Assembly: GCF_014252375.1 (NCBI RefSeq)
Contig: NZ_CP059221.1
Coordinates: forward strand, 444,001 to 508,000
Direction of reading: 5' to 3'
Length of the DNA: 64,000 nt
Origin: Blattabacterium cuenoti
GTDB lineage: Bacteria; Bacteroidota; Bacteroidia; Flavobacteriales; Blattabacteriaceae
In this document: in pieces, positions 26,175-36,944 of the stretch
Layout: the number at the start of each line of letters is the position of its first letter
How positions within the stretch are numbered: the first letter of the stretch is position 1
Program-made: the position numbers and the translations under genes
The notes under the pieces: model-generated
Database searches by the model: none
What the model was told of the DNA's origin: nothing
What the model saw: only the letters and a program-made list of their open reading frames with translations

Positions 26175-27169
26175 TGAATGTAATAATAATAGGAAAAAAT
26201 CAAAAAAAAATTCGTATAGATAAATTTATAATAAATAAAATTACTAATATCAGTAGAAATCAAATACAAAAATATATTAAAACTGGATCTATTTTAGTTA
26301 ATAAAAATATTATAAAAAATAATTATATAATTAAACCATATGATAATATTAAAATTAATATACCATTAAAAATTAAAGAAAAAGTTAACTTATATCCAGC
26401 AGAAAAAATTAACATTGATGTCATACATGAAGATAATGATATTTTAATAATAAATAAACCACCAGGTCTAGTAGTTCATCCAGGAAATGGAAATCAATCT
26501 GGAACATTGATGAATGGTATTAAATATTACCTAAATAATTCATATTTATATAGATGTGGATTAGTACATAGATTAGACAAAGATACTTCAGGTATATTAA
26601 TTATAGCAAAAAATAATAATTCCCAAAAAAATTTAAATAAACAATTTTATTTAAAAACAATTAAAAGAGAATATAGAGCTTTAATATGGGGAAAAATACC
26701 TAATGAATACGGAATAATTGAGGGTTTTATTAAAAGAGATCCAAAAAATAGAAAAAAAATGATTAATAGTAGTTTTAATAATCATGGTAAATATTCAATA
26801 ACTTACTATAATGTTATAGAAAGATTTAATAAATATTTAACATATATCTCTTGTAAATTAGGAACAGGTAGGACTCATCAAATAAGAGTTCATTTTAAAT
26901 ATATTGGATATCCAATATTTAATGACATTCTTTATAGCAAAAGAAAACTTTTTTTTAAAAAAATATCTAAAAAATATAAATTTTTTTTTAAAGAATGTTT
27001 TAAAATTTTACCAAGACAAGCATTACATGCACAATCAATATCATTAATTCATCCAAATAATGGAAAAAAATATTATTTTTGTTGTCCAATACCAGATAAT
27101 TTTAATAAAGTATTAAAACTATGTAGAAAACTATTTAATCACAATAATATTCCATGTAATATAAAATAA
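26174..27169 (+). CDS. rluD: Pseudouridine synthase, RluA/RluD family
   Basis: Converts uridines to pseudouridine in 23S rRNA (by homology positions 1911, 1915 and 1917); 331 aa. An N-terminal S4 domain (about 12-70, IDKFIINKITNISRNQIQKY) precedes the catalytic domain with D135 in VHRLDKDTSGILI, and GTGRTHQIRVHF further on. RluD rather than RluA or RluC is inferred from the S4 domain and the ddl-PASTA neighbourhood. It overlaps the PASTA stop by one base and convergent mgtE by 31 bases. Confidence 0.92.
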   Translation: MNVIIIGKNQKKIRIDKFIINKITNISRNQIQKYIKTGSILVNKNIIKNNYIIKPYDNIKINIPLKIKEKVNLYPAEKINIDVIHEDNDILIINKPPGLVVHPGNGNQSGTLMNGIKYYLNNSYLYRCGLVHRLDKDTSGILIIAKNNNSQKNLNKQFYLKTIKREYRALIWGKIPNEYGIIEGFIKRDPKNRKKMINSSFNNHGKYSITYYNVIERFNKYLTYISCKLGTGRTHQIRVHFKYIGYPIFNDILYSKRKLFFKKISKKYKFFFKECFKILPRQALHAQSISLIHPNNGKKYYFCCPIPDNFNKVLKLCRKLFNHNNIPCNIK

Positions 27170-28494
27170 GATATAGAAAAATATATAATTAATCCAATAA
27201 CATCTACTAATGTAGCTACAAAAGGTGCTGATGAACTTGCTGGATCTCCACCAAACTTTTTTATAATAAATGGTAACATAGATCCACTAAATGTCCCCCA
27301 AGAAACTACTCCTATTAAAGAAAAAAAAATAGTAAATCCAACTAAAATCCAATGATATCCATAATCAAATAATTTCATGTTATGCCAAATTACAATTCGT
27401 AAAAATCCTGTTAATCCTAATATAATTCCCAAAAATAAACCACATATTATTTCTCTTCTCATTACTATTAACCAATCTTTCATTTTAACCTCTTCCAACG
27501 CCATAGCTTGAATAATTAAACTAGATGCTTGAGATCCACTATTACCTCCACTAGATACAACTAGAGGAATAAATAAAGATAATATTATTGCTTTTTCTAT
27601 AAAATTTGAAAATCTTTGCATTACTGTAGTAGTAAACATTTCTCCAATAAAAAGCAATATTAACCATCTTGCTCTTTTTTTTATTAATTTATACAAAGGA
27701 ATACTTAAATATGATTGATTTATAAACTCCATTCCACCCATTTTTTGTAAATCTTCTTTATAATTCTCATTAAAAACTAAAAAAATATCATCAATTGTTA
27801 CAATTCCTAATAAATAATTTTTATCATCTATAACTGGTAAAGATACTCTATTATTCATAGAAAATATTTTAGTTGCTTCCTCTTCTGTATCAGTTACTTT
27901 TAATACATCAGTATATTTCTTATCCATTAATTTATAAACTTTTGTATTAGGATCTACTAATAAAAATTTTCCTATTTTAATGTCATCTATTAATCTACCA
28001 AAATTATCTACTATATAAACAATTTCTATTACATTACTATTTTTAACTTCTTTTCTTATGTAATCTAATACTTTTTTAACTTTCCAAGTTTTTTGTACAG
28101 CTATATTATAAGGTACCATCAATCTACCTACACTATTTTCAGGATATCCTAAAGAGACTAATGTTTTTTTCTTTTCCTCTGGATTTAAATATTTAATTAA
28201 ATATTTTAAAAAATCTTTTGGAAGATCTTCTAAAAAAGAAACGCGATCGTCTACCGATAAATTATTTAAAAATTCTTTTCTTTTTCTTGATGGAATTCTT
28301 TCAATAATCATTTTTTTTGTAGGAAAATCAAGAATTCTAAATACAGATTTAGCTTTAAAAGAATTTAATAAATTAAATATATTTACTATATAATTTGGAT
28401 TATTATGTATTAATTCAACTAATGTACCAATAGTTTGATTATTTAAATATTTTTTATCCAAAAAATGATTTCTATATTCATTTTCATTAAACAT
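27139..28494 (-). CDS. mgtE: Magnesium transporter MgtE
   Basis: Homodimeric Mg2+ channel gated by cytoplasmic Mg2+; 451 aa, usual length. The order is an acidic/helical N domain with LPKDFLKYLIKYLNPEE, two CBS domains (about 130-250) and a five-helix membrane domain with SSGGNSGSQASSLIIQ and GGDPASSSAPFVATLVD, where the pore Asp lies near the C-terminus. The gene is monocistronic here, divergent from leuS and overlapping rluD convergently by 31 bases. Confidence 0.96.
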   Translation of the reverse strand: MFNENEYRNHFLDKKYLNNQTIGTLVELIHNNPNYIVNIFNLLNSFKAKSVFRILDFPTKKMIIERIPSRKRKEFLNNLSVDDRVSFLEDLPKDFLKYLIKYLNPEEKKKTLVSLGYPENSVGRLMVPYNIAVQKTWKVKKVLDYIRKEVKNSNVIEIVYIVDNFGRLIDDIKIGKFLLVDPNTKVYKLMDKKYTDVLKVTDTEEEATKIFSMNNRVSLPVIDDKNYLLGIVTIDDIFLVFNENYKEDLQKMGGMEFINQSYLSIPLYKLIKKRARWLILLFIGEMFTTTVMQRFSNFIEKAIILSLFIPLVVSSGGNSGSQASSLIIQAMALEEVKMKDWLIVMRREIICGLFLGIILGLTGFLRIVIWHNMKLFDYGYHWILVGFTIFFSLIGVVSWGTFSGSMLPFIIKKFGGDPASSSAPFVATLVDVIGLIIYFSISYFILHGILL

Positions 28495-28573
28495 TTTTAT
28501 ATTTTTTATTAAAATATTTTAATTGTATATTTTTTATAAAATTAACACTTAATACATTATTGTAATTTAAAAA

Positions 28574-31306
28574 ATGGAATATAATTTTAGAGAAATAGAA
28601 GAAAAATGGAGAAAATATTGGAAAAAAAATAATATTTTTCGTATAAAAGAAAATAAAAAGAAAAAATATTATATTTTAAATATGTTCCCTTATCCATCTG
28701 GATCTGGATTACATATAGGACATTGTCTAGGATATATAGCTTCAGATATTTACGCTAGATATAAAAGAGCAAAAGGATATAATGTTTTAAATCCAATTGG
28801 ATTTGATTCTTTTGGATTACCAACAGAACAATATGCTATACAAACTGGAAAATCTCCACATAGTATAACTTATGAAAATGAAAAAAAATACAAAAATCAA
28901 ATAGAGGATATAGGTATTTCATTTGATTGGAGTAGAAAATTAAGTACTAGTAATCCAATTTATTATCGTTGGACTCAATGGATGTTTATACAAATTTTTA
29001 ATTCATGGTACGATAAAAAAGAGAATAAAGCTAAAGATATAAATATCTTAATTAAAGAATTTAACAAAAATGGGAATTACAAAATAAATGCATATACTTC
29101 ATACAAAAGAAAATTTAATTCAAAAAAATGGATATATTATAATTTTTTAAAAAAAGAAACTATACTTCAACATTATAGACTTGCATACTTAAAAAGAAGT
29201 TTGGTTAATTGGTGTAACGAATTAGGAACAGTATTAGCTAATGATGAAATAAATAATGGAAAAAGTAAAAGAGGAGGATATCCAATAAATAAAAAAAAAA
29301 TGTTACAATGGCATATAAGAACAACTGCTTATTCAAATAGACTTATTAAAGGATTTGATGATATCAAATGTTCTAACTCTCTAAAAAAATTACAATTAAA
29401 TTGGATTGGAAAATCAAAAGTAATTTCAATATTAATTAATATAATTAATATAGGAAAAATAGAGGCAATAATATTATATCCTGAACTTATATTTGGAATA
29501 ACATTTATTACGTTATCAAAAAATCATTCAATTTCAAAAAAAATAAATAATTTTTATAAAAATCAGGATAATTGTACTTCAAATTTTCTTACAAAATATT
29601 ACGCATTACATCCAATTACAAATAAAAAAATTCCAATTTTTATTGGTGATTTTTTTTTCATAAAAAATAAAAGAAAAGTTTATTTAGGAATACCTGGTCA
29701 TGATAAAATTAGCAAAATATTTTCTTATAAATTCAACAATATTGAAATAATTAATGTATTAAAACATAAAAATGAAAAAGATGAAATATGTATTAATTCT
29801 AATTTTTTAAATGGATTCAATAGAATAGAAGCTAGAAAAAGAATAATAAAAATATTATTAGAAAAAAAAATAGGAAAAAGTGAAACAAGTTATAAAATGC
29901 ACGATGCTATTTTTTCTAGACAAAGATATTGGGGGGAACCAATTCCTATATATTTTAAACAAGGAATTCCAATTCCAATTCCTATTAATAAACTACCTAT
30001 AGTATTACCAATAATAAAAAATTTTTATACAAAAAGTGAAAAATCTGCGTTATATAAATCAAAAAAATGGGCTTGGAATGAGAAAAAATTAAAAATAGTT
30101 TCAACAAATCTTATAAACAATAAATATATATTTCCAATTGAAACTAATACAATGCCTTGTTGGGCTGGATCAAGTTGGTATTTTTTGCGTTATATGGATG
30201 TTAAAAATAATAATTTTTTTTTAAGTAAAGAAAAAGAAGATTATTGGAAAAACGTTGATTTATATATTGGAGGATCTGAACATGCTACTGGTCATTTAAT
30301 ATATGCAAGATTTTGGAATAAATTTCTAAAAGATAGAGGATGGATTAAATCAGAAGAACCATTTAAAAAAATAATAAATCAAGGTATGATTTTACATCAT
30401 TCAGCTATAGTTTTAAAAGTAACTGGAAAAAAAATATTTGTATCTTATGGTTTAAAAAATTATAAAAAATATAAATTTTCATTTCAAGAGATGTATATAG
30501 ACATTTCTTTAACTATAGAAAAAAATAAAATAGATATAAATAAATTTAAAGAATTTTATCCATTATTTAATGATGCAACTTTTCTTTTAGAAAAAGGTTT
30601 TTTTTTCTGTAAAAGAAAATTAGAAAAAATGTCAAAATCTAAATATAATATAATAAAACCTTATGATATATCTAAAAAATATGGTTCAGATGTATTTAGA
30701 ATGTATGAAATGTTTTTAGGACCTATTACACAATCAAAATCTTGGGATGGATATAAAATAAATGGTATAAAAATATTTATAAGAAAAATTTGGAGTATTT
30801 TTCATGAAAATGGAAAATTTTATGTAAATGAAGACAAACCAACAATAGAAGAATTTAGATTATTAAACAACCTAATAAAAAAAATAGATGAAAAAATAGA
30901 ATTGTATCATTTTAATACATGTATAAGTGATTTTATGATATTTATTAAAAAATTGATTAAAATAAAGTGTAATAAAAGAAAAATATTAGAACAATTTATT
31001 AAATTAATAGCCCCATTTGCTCCATATATCTCTGAAGAGATATGGAATAAATTAGGTAAAAAAAAATCTATTATGTATACTTTTATTCCTAATTTTAAAT
31101 CAAAATTTTTATTAGATAATAAAATTAAATATATAGTAATGTTTAATGGAAAATTAAAATTTACAGAAAATTTTGATTCAAAATTTACAATAGAAAAAAT
31201 AAAAAATAATATTTTAAATAATCCTAAAATAAAAAATATTTTAAATAAAAAAAAATTAAAAAAATTAATTATAATACCAAAAAAAATAATAAATATTTTA
31301 TATTGA
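28574..31306 (+). CDS. leuS: Leucyl-tRNA synthetase
   Basis: Class Ia synthetase charging tRNA-Leu; 910 aa. The HIGH motif is H47-I-G-H50 in SGLHIGHCLGY, and KMSKS is at 685-689. The CP1 editing region lies between them, with the Bacteroidetes-type insertions between about 150 and 400, and the anticodon-binding domain ends the chain. It heads a plus-strand run leuS-gdhA-pyrH-frr-asnS-rpoN; gdhA follows after 18 bases. Confidence 0.97.
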   Translation: MEYNFREIEEKWRKYWKKNNIFRIKENKKKKYYILNMFPYPSGSGLHIGHCLGYIASDIYARYKRAKGYNVLNPIGFDSFGLPTEQYAIQTGKSPHSITYENEKKYKNQIEDIGISFDWSRKLSTSNPIYYRWTQWMFIQIFNSWYDKKENKAKDINILIKEFNKNGNYKINAYTSYKRKFNSKKWIYYNFLKKETILQHYRLAYLKRSLVNWCNELGTVLANDEINNGKSKRGGYPINKKKMLQWHIRTTAYSNRLIKGFDDIKCSNSLKKLQLNWIGKSKVISILINIINIGKIEAIILYPELIFGITFITLSKNHSISKKINNFYKNQDNCTSNFLTKYYALHPITNKKIPIFIGDFFFIKNKRKVYLGIPGHDKISKIFSYKFNNIEIINVLKHKNEKDEICINSNFLNGFNRIEARKRIIKILLEKKIGKSETSYKMHDAIFSRQRYWGEPIPIYFKQGIPIPIPINKLPIVLPIIKNFYTKSEKSALYKSKKWAWNEKKLKIVSTNLINNKYIFPIETNTMPCWAGSSWYFLRYMDVKNNNFFLSKEKEDYWKNVDLYIGGSEHATGHLIYARFWNKFLKDRGWIKSEEPFKKIINQGMILHHSAIVLKVTGKKIFVSYGLKNYKKYKFSFQEMYIDISLTIEKNKIDINKFKEFYPLFNDATFLLEKGFFFCKRKLEKMSKSKYNIIKPYDISKKYGSDVFRMYEMFLGPITQSKSWDGYKINGIKIFIRKIWSIFHENGKFYVNEDKPTIEEFRLLNNLIKKIDEKIELYHFNTCISDFMIFIKKLIKIKCNKRKILEQFIKLIAPFAPYISEEIWNKLGKKKSIMYTFIPNFKSKFLLDNKIKYIVMFNGKLKFTENFDSKFTIEKIKNNILNNPKIKNILNKKKLKKLIIIPKKIINILY

Positions 31307-31324
31307 CGATTTATTTTATATATT

Positions 31325-32755
31325 ATGTCAAAAAAAAACCAAAATAACACTGGTTGTAATTTTTTCAATTATAGTATTGAAAAAAATTTTAATAAAGCTG
31401 CAAAGTTTATATCTGTAGATAATGGTATTCTAGATCAAATTAAAGAATGTAATTCTGTTTATAGGATGCATTTTCCTGTAAAAATAGATAAAAAAATAAA
31501 AATAATAAAAGCATACAGGGTTCAACATTCCCACCATAAACTTCCATGTAAAGGAGGAATTAGATACAGTAGTAAAGTTAATCAAGATGAGATTATAGCT
31601 TTAGCTGCATTAATGACTTACAAATGCGCAATAATGGATGTACCATTTGGAGGTGCTAAAGGTGGAATAAAAATAGATCCACAATCTACATCTAAAGAAA
31701 ATATAGAAAAAATTACTAGACGTTATACCTATGAATTAATAAAAAAAAATTTTATTGGTCCAGGAATAGATGTTCCAGCACCTGATTACGGAACAGGAGA
31801 GAAAGAAATGAGTTGGATTTTAGATACTTTTACATCTTTGCGTCCTGGAGATATAAATGCATTAGCCTGTGTAACAGGTAAACCTATTTCTCAAGGAGGC
31901 GTTAGAGGGAGGAAAGAAGCAACAGGATTAGGTGTTTTTTATGGAATTAAAGAATTTTGTAGTATAAAAGAAGAAATGTCATCAATAGGACTTGATGTTG
32001 GTATAAGTGGAAAAAGAATAATAATACAAGGATTAGGTAATGTAGGTTATCATACTGCTAATTTCTTTTATAAATCTGATGCTAAAATAATAGCTTTAGC
32101 TGAAAGAGAAGGAGCAATATATAACAAAAATGGATTAAATGTATCGAAAGTTATTTCACATTTAAAAAATACAGGTTCTATTTTAAATTTTCCAGATGCA
32201 GTTAATATAGAAAAAACAGAAAAAGCTCTAGAAATAGAATGTGATATATTAATTCCTGCTGCATTAGAAAATGTAATACATAAATATAATGCTCATAAAA
32301 TTAATGCTAAAATTATTGGAGAAGCTGCAAATGGACCTATTACACATGAGGCAGATTCAATTTTAGAAAAAAAAGGAATAGTAATAATTCCAGACATTTA
32401 TTTGAATGCTGGTGGCGTTACTGTTTCATATTTTGAATGGTTAAAAAATTTGAGTCATGTTCGTTATGGAAGAGTAGAAAAAAAATTTAGTGAAAATATG
32501 AATGGAGAATTATTAAACATAATAGAAACAATATGTAAAAAAACAATATCAGAAAAAGAAAAAAAAATTATATTAAGAGGCGCTAATGAAATAGATTTAG
32601 TAAGAAGTGGTTTAGAAGATACAATGGTTAGCTGTTTTCATAAAATACGTAATTTAAAAAAATCTTTAAACATACAAAACTTTCGTACAACATCTTTTTT
32701 ATTAGCTATAAATAAAATTATTGATTCTTATGAAAAATTAGGAATTTTTCCATGA
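31325..32755 (+). CDS. gdhA: Glutamate dehydrogenase
   Basis: Interconverts 2-oxoglutarate plus ammonia with glutamate; 476 aa, Glu/Leu/Phe/Val dehydrogenase family. Substrate and catalytic lysines are K76 in LPCKGGIR, K100 in MTYKCA and K112 in PFGGAKGG. The dinucleotide fold includes IQGLGNVGYHTANFF. The coenzyme (NADH or NADPH) is not certain from sequence. In cockroach symbionts this enzyme assimilates ammonia from nitrogen recycling; urease is not in the window, so that role is inferred from knowledge of Blattabacterium. Confidence 0.96.
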   Translation: MSKKNQNNTGCNFFNYSIEKNFNKAAKFISVDNGILDQIKECNSVYRMHFPVKIDKKIKIIKAYRVQHSHHKLPCKGGIRYSSKVNQDEIIALAALMTYKCAIMDVPFGGAKGGIKIDPQSTSKENIEKITRRYTYELIKKNFIGPGIDVPAPDYGTGEKEMSWILDTFTSLRPGDINALACVTGKPISQGGVRGRKEATGLGVFYGIKEFCSIKEEMSSIGLDVGISGKRIIIQGLGNVGYHTANFFYKSDAKIIALAEREGAIYNKNGLNVSKVISHLKNTGSILNFPDAVNIEKTEKALEIECDILIPAALENVIHKYNAHKINAKIIGEAANGPITHEADSILEKKGIVIIPDIYLNAGGVTVSYFEWLKNLSHVRYGRVEKKFSENMNGELLNIIETICKKTISEKEKKIILRGANEIDLVRSGLEDTMVSCFHKIRNLKKSLNIQNFRTTSFLLAINKIIDSYEKLGIFP

Positions 32756-32774
32756 AAATAGTATTATATACAAC

Positions 32775-33488
32775 ATGAAGTATAAAAGATTATTGTTGAA
32801 ATTAAGTGGAGAATCTCTTATGGGAAACAGTAAATTTGGACTTCATTCTGACCGTCTTACACAATATGCAGAAGAAGTTAAGAAAATTGTAAATATGGGG
32901 GGTCAATTAGCTATAGTTATAGGAGGTGGAAACATATTTAGGGGATTTTCCAGAATTAGAGAAAAAGCTATTAATCGTATAGAAGGGGATTATATGGGAA
33001 TGTTAGCTACTGTTATTAATGGTATAGCTTTTCAAGCTTATCTTGAAAAAGTTGGAATATGTGCTCATATTCAAACAGCAATTAGAATGGATCAAATAGC
33101 AGAACCTTTTGGAAAAAATAAAGCTATTTATCATCTTGAAAGAGGCAGAGTAGTAATATTCGTTGCTGGTACTGGTAACCCTTATTTTACTACAGATACA
33201 GCTGCTGTTTTAAGAGCAATAGAAATTAAGGCAGATGTTTTATTAAAAGGAACTAGGGTAGATGGCATCTATACAACAGATCCTGAAAAAAACAAATTTG
33301 CTAGAAAATTAAAAAATATATCGTTTGATATGGCATATAAAATGAAAATTAAAGTAATGGATCAAACAGCATTCATTTTAGGTAATGAAAATAATTTACC
33401 TATTATAATTTTTAATATAAATAAAAAAGGAAATCTTCAAAAATTAATTTCCGGAGAAAAGATTGGAACTTTAGTCTCAAAAAACTAA
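32775..33488 (+). CDS. pyrH: UMP kinase
   Basis: Hexameric bacterial UMP kinase making UDP for pyrimidine nucleotides; 237 aa. The amino-acid kinase fold shows RLLLKLSGESLMG at the N-terminus, VIGGGNIFRG near 56-65, AGTGNPYFTTDTAAVLRA in the middle and KVMDQTAFILG near the end. frr begins 6 bases downstream, keeping the pyrH-frr pairing that is widespread in bacteria. Confidence 0.97.
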   Translation: MKYKRLLLKLSGESLMGNSKFGLHSDRLTQYAEEVKKIVNMGGQLAIVIGGGNIFRGFSRIREKAINRIEGDYMGMLATVINGIAFQAYLEKVGICAHIQTAIRMDQIAEPFGKNKAIYHLERGRVVIFVAGTGNPYFTTDTAAVLRAIEIKADVLLKGTRVDGIYTTDPEKNKFARKLKNISFDMAYKMKIKVMDQTAFILGNENNLPIIIFNINKKGNLQKLISGEKIGTLVSKN

Positions 33489-33494
33489 AAAATT

Positions 33495-34049
33495 ATGGAA
33501 AAATTAGAAAAAATTTTTTCTTTTTGCATAAAAGATATGGAAAAAATTTTTAATATCTTAAAAAAAGATATAAGTAAAATACGATTGGGAATTAGATCAT
33601 TAGCCTCTACTTTAGAAAAAATAAAAATAAAATATTATAATAAATTTGTTCCATTATTAGAAATTTCTAGTATTACAATTATAGACAATAAAAATATTAC
33701 TATCCAACCATGGGATAAAACTATTATTTCTACAATTGATAAAGCTATAATAGATGAAAATCTAGGATTTATGCCAACAAACAAAGGAGGAATAATATAT
33801 ATCAAAATGCCTTCTATTACAGAAGAAGGTAGAAAAAATTTAGTAAAAAAAATAAAAATTTATACTGAACATTCAAAAATATTAATTAGAAATATTAGAA
33901 ATAAAAATAAGAAAAATATAAAAAAATTAATAATATCTGAAGACTTATTAAAATTAGGAGAAAATAAAATACAAAATATTACTAGTGATTATATAAAAAA
34001 AATAGATTTTTTTTATGATCAAAAAAAAGAGGAAACACTAAGAATATAA
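33495..34049 (+). CDS. frr: Ribosome recycling factor
   Basis: Splits post-termination ribosomes with EF-G; 184 aa, full length. It has the three-helix bundle pattern with IRLGIRSLASTLEKIKIKYY near the N-terminus, IQPWDKTIISTIDKAI in the beta domain and ITEEGRKNLVKKIK before the C-terminal helix. It follows pyrH by 6 bases and precedes asnS by 5. Confidence 0.96.
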   Translation: MEKLEKIFSFCIKDMEKIFNILKKDISKIRLGIRSLASTLEKIKIKYYNKFVPLLEISSITIIDNKNITIQPWDKTIISTIDKAIIDENLGFMPTNKGGIIYIKMPSITEEGRKNLVKKIKIYTEHSKILIRNIRNKNKKNIKKLIISEDLLKLGENKIQNITSDYIKKIDFFYDQKKEETLRI

Positions 34050-34054
34050 AAAAA

Positions 34055-35443
34055 ATGATAAGTAAATACTCAATTAAAGAAATTTTAAATAAAGGAATTT
34101 TATTCGAAAATAAAAAATTAATAGTTGAGGGATGGGTTAAATCTTTTAGACATTCTATGTTTATAATGATAAACGATGGATCTACAGTAGAAAATTTACA
34201 AATAGTTTTATATAAAAATTTTATAAAAAAAATTACAATTGGATCTTCTATTAAAGTTATAGGAATAATAAAAAAAAGTTACGGAAGTAAACAAAGTATT
34301 GAATTAAAATCACATGAAATAAAATTTTATAATTTAGTAGATAATAATATTATACAAAAATCTATTTTACAACCTAAAACTCATAGTCTAGAAAAAACTA
34401 GAGAACAAGCTCATATAAGATTTCAAACCAGTATTTTTAGTTGTGTAATGAGAATTCGTCATTTTATATCTTATTTTATACATAAATATTTTTGTAAAAA
34501 AAATTTCTTTTATTTACATACACCTATTATAACTTATTCTAATTGTGAAGGAACTGGAGAAATGTTTGAAATAGTTACTAAAAAAAAAAATAATATTAAT
34601 GAAAATTTTTTTAAAAAAAAATCTTATTTAAGTGTATCTGGTCAATTAGAGGCTGAATCTGCTATTATGGGATTAGGAAAAGTTTATACTTTTGGTCCTG
34701 TATTTAGAGCAGAAAATTCAAATACTAAAAGACATTTATCTGAATTTTGGATGTTAGAACCAGAAATTGCATTTTCTAACTTAGATGATAACATAAATCT
34801 AGCAGAAGATTTTTTGAAATTAACTATTAAATATATTATTGATAATTGTATAGAAGATTTATCATTTTTAGATAAAAATATAAAAAAATGGAATAAAAAA
34901 AAAGAAATTACTGTATTAAAAACATTAGAAATTATACTAAAATTTTCTTTTCACAGAATTACTTATACAGAGGTTATAAACATATTAAAAAAAATAGAAA
35001 AAACGAAAAATATAAATTTTGTCTATCCAATTTATTGGGGAATGGATTTACAATCTGAACATGAACAATATTTAGTAAATGAATATTTTAATGGAATCCC
35101 TGTTATAGTTTTTAATTATCCTTCTTCTATAAAAGCCTTTTATATGCGAATGAATGATGATAATAAAACTGTTAGTGCAATGGATATTTTATTTCCAAAA
35201 ATAGGTGAAATTATTGGAGGTTCTCAAAGAGAAGAACGTTATGAAATGTTACTAAAAAGAATTAAAGAATTAAAAATAAACATTGATACACTTTGGTGGT
35301 ATTTAGACTTACGTAAATTTGGATCTATACCTCATAGTGGATTCGGTTTAGGATTCGATAGATTAGTTCAATTTATTACAGGAATGAATAATATTAGGGA
35401 TGTTATTCCATTTCCAAGAACCCCTGGTTATACTATATTATAA
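34055..35443 (+). CDS. asnS: Asparaginyl-tRNA synthetase
   Basis: Class IIb synthetase charging tRNA-Asn; 462 aa. An N-terminal OB fold (about 18-100, LIVEGWVKSFRHS) precedes the catalytic core with motif 2 in FGPVFRAENSNTKRHLSE and motif 3 in GFGLGFDRLVQF near the C-terminus. The gene therefore gives direct Asn charging. rpoN starts 10 bases after its stop. Confidence 0.97.
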   Translation: MISKYSIKEILNKGILFENKKLIVEGWVKSFRHSMFIMINDGSTVENLQIVLYKNFIKKITIGSSIKVIGIIKKSYGSKQSIELKSHEIKFYNLVDNNIIQKSILQPKTHSLEKTREQAHIRFQTSIFSCVMRIRHFISYFIHKYFCKKNFFYLHTPIITYSNCEGTGEMFEIVTKKKNNINENFFKKKSYLSVSGQLEAESAIMGLGKVYTFGPVFRAENSNTKRHLSEFWMLEPEIAFSNLDDNINLAEDFLKLTIKYIIDNCIEDLSFLDKNIKKWNKKKEITVLKTLEIILKFSFHRITYTEVINILKKIEKTKNINFVYPIYWGMDLQSEHEQYLVNEYFNGIPVIVFNYPSSIKAFYMRMNDDNKTVSAMDILFPKIGEIIGGSQREERYEMLLKRIKELKINIDTLWWYLDLRKFGSIPHSGFGLGFDRLVQFITGMNNIRDVIPFPRTPGYTIL

Positions 35444-35453
35444 TTTTTTAATA

Positions 35454-36944
35454 ATGTTAAAACAACAATTATACCAAAAAGGTCAACATAAATTATCACC
35501 TAAACAAATAAAATTGATGAAATTAGTTCAATTATCTGTTTTAGATTTTGAACAAAAAGTTAGACAAGAATTGGATAATAACCCTGCTCTTGAAGAAGAG
35601 ACATATTCTTTTTGTGAAGATGAGATTTTTGATGAAAAAAATAATACAGAATTTTTAGATGAAAAAGATTCTAATATTGAAACTAATAAAGAATCTGAAA
35701 TATCAGATATTGATGAATATCTTACTTATTTAAGTGATGATGAGTTAGAAGAATTCAAATTAGTAAATAATCATAATATTATAATAAAAAATAATTATAT
35801 ACCAACTATTACATCTAAATACTCATTTCAAGAATATTTAAAAAATCAATTACATACATTTCGTTTAAATAAAAATGATATATCTATAGCTGATTTTATA
35901 TTAGGAAATATAGATGATGATGGATATTTAAGAAGAAAAAATGAATTATTATCTAATGATATTTTTATTGTATTAGGAAAATCAGTTAGTAAAGAAAAGA
36001 TAGAGCAATTAATTGTAAAATACATACAGAAATTGGAACCTATTGGAATAGGATCTAGAAATTTACAAGAATGTTTATTAATACAATTAAACATGAATAA
36101 AAATATATCTTTTGAGTATAATTCTATTGCAATAGAAATTATAAAAAATAATTTTGAATCTTTTATTAAAAAACATTACAAAAAATTACAAAAAAAATTG
36201 AGAATAAGTAGTAAAAAACTAAAAAATGTATTTTTTTTAATAAAAAAACTTAATCCTAAACCAGGAAAAATGTATTCTGAAAATTATAAAATATTAGATT
36301 ATATTATTCCAGATTTTACTATATCTATAGTAGACGAAAAATTAGAATTAACCTTGAATCAAGGAAATACACCAGAATTAAGAATTTCCAATATATATTT
36401 AAATATGCTAAAAAAATATAAAAATAATAAAGGAAAAAATGATAATAAAACTTTGGTATTTATTAAGAATAAAATAGATTCTGCAAAATGGTTTGTTGAC
36501 GCTATAAAACAACGTAAAAATACATTAATGTTAACTATGAATACTATAATGGATTATCAAAAAGAATATTTTATGACTGGTGATCCTGTTAAAATAAAAC
36601 CAATGATATTAAAAAATATTTCAAAAAAAACTGGATTAGATATATCAACAGTTTCACGTGTTGCCAACAGTAAATATGTTAGTACACCATATGGAACATT
36701 TTTAATAAAAAAATTTTTTTCTGAAAAAATGAAAAACAAATATGGAAAAGATATTTCTTCTATTGAAATTAAAAATTTTTTAGGTGAATATATTTCAAAT
36801 GAAAATAAAGAAAATCCTTTAACTGATGAAAAATTATCAAAAATTCTTAAAAAGAATGGTTATCTTGTAGCAAGAAGAACAATAGCAAAATATAGAAATC
36901 AAATGAAAATACCTGTAGCAAGAATGAGAAAAACAATATTATAA
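35454..36944 (+). CDS. rpoN: RNA polymerase sigma-54 factor
   Basis: Alternative sigma factor requiring AAA+ activators; 496 aa. I use the ATG at 35454, which gives the typical region I start MLKQQLYQKGQHKLSPKQ, instead of an in-frame ATG inside asnS that adds 18 residues. The order is region I (about 1-50), an acidic linker, a core-binding domain, an HTH with ISTVSRVANSKYVSTPYGTF, and the RpoN box ARRTIAKYR just before the C-terminus. All parts are present, so it looks functional; activators are not seen in this window. It overlaps the convergent aldehyde dehydrogenase by 6 bases. Confidence 0.96.
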   Translation: MLKQQLYQKGQHKLSPKQIKLMKLVQLSVLDFEQKVRQELDNNPALEEETYSFCEDEIFDEKNNTEFLDEKDSNIETNKESEISDIDEYLTYLSDDELEEFKLVNNHNIIIKNNYIPTITSKYSFQEYLKNQLHTFRLNKNDISIADFILGNIDDDGYLRRKNELLSNDIFIVLGKSVSKEKIEQLIVKYIQKLEPIGIGSRNLQECLLIQLNMNKNISFEYNSIAIEIIKNNFESFIKKHYKKLQKKLRISSKKLKNVFFLIKKLNPKPGKMYSENYKILDYIIPDFTISIVDEKLELTLNQGNTPELRISNIYLNMLKKYKNNKGKNDNKTLVFIKNKIDSAKWFVDAIKQRKNTLMLTMNTIMDYQKEYFMTGDPVKIKPMILKNISKKTGLDISTVSRVANSKYVSTPYGTFLIKKFFSEKMKNKYGKDISSIEIKNFLGEYISNENKENPLTDEKLSKILKKNGYLVARRTIAKYRNQMKIPVARMRKTIL

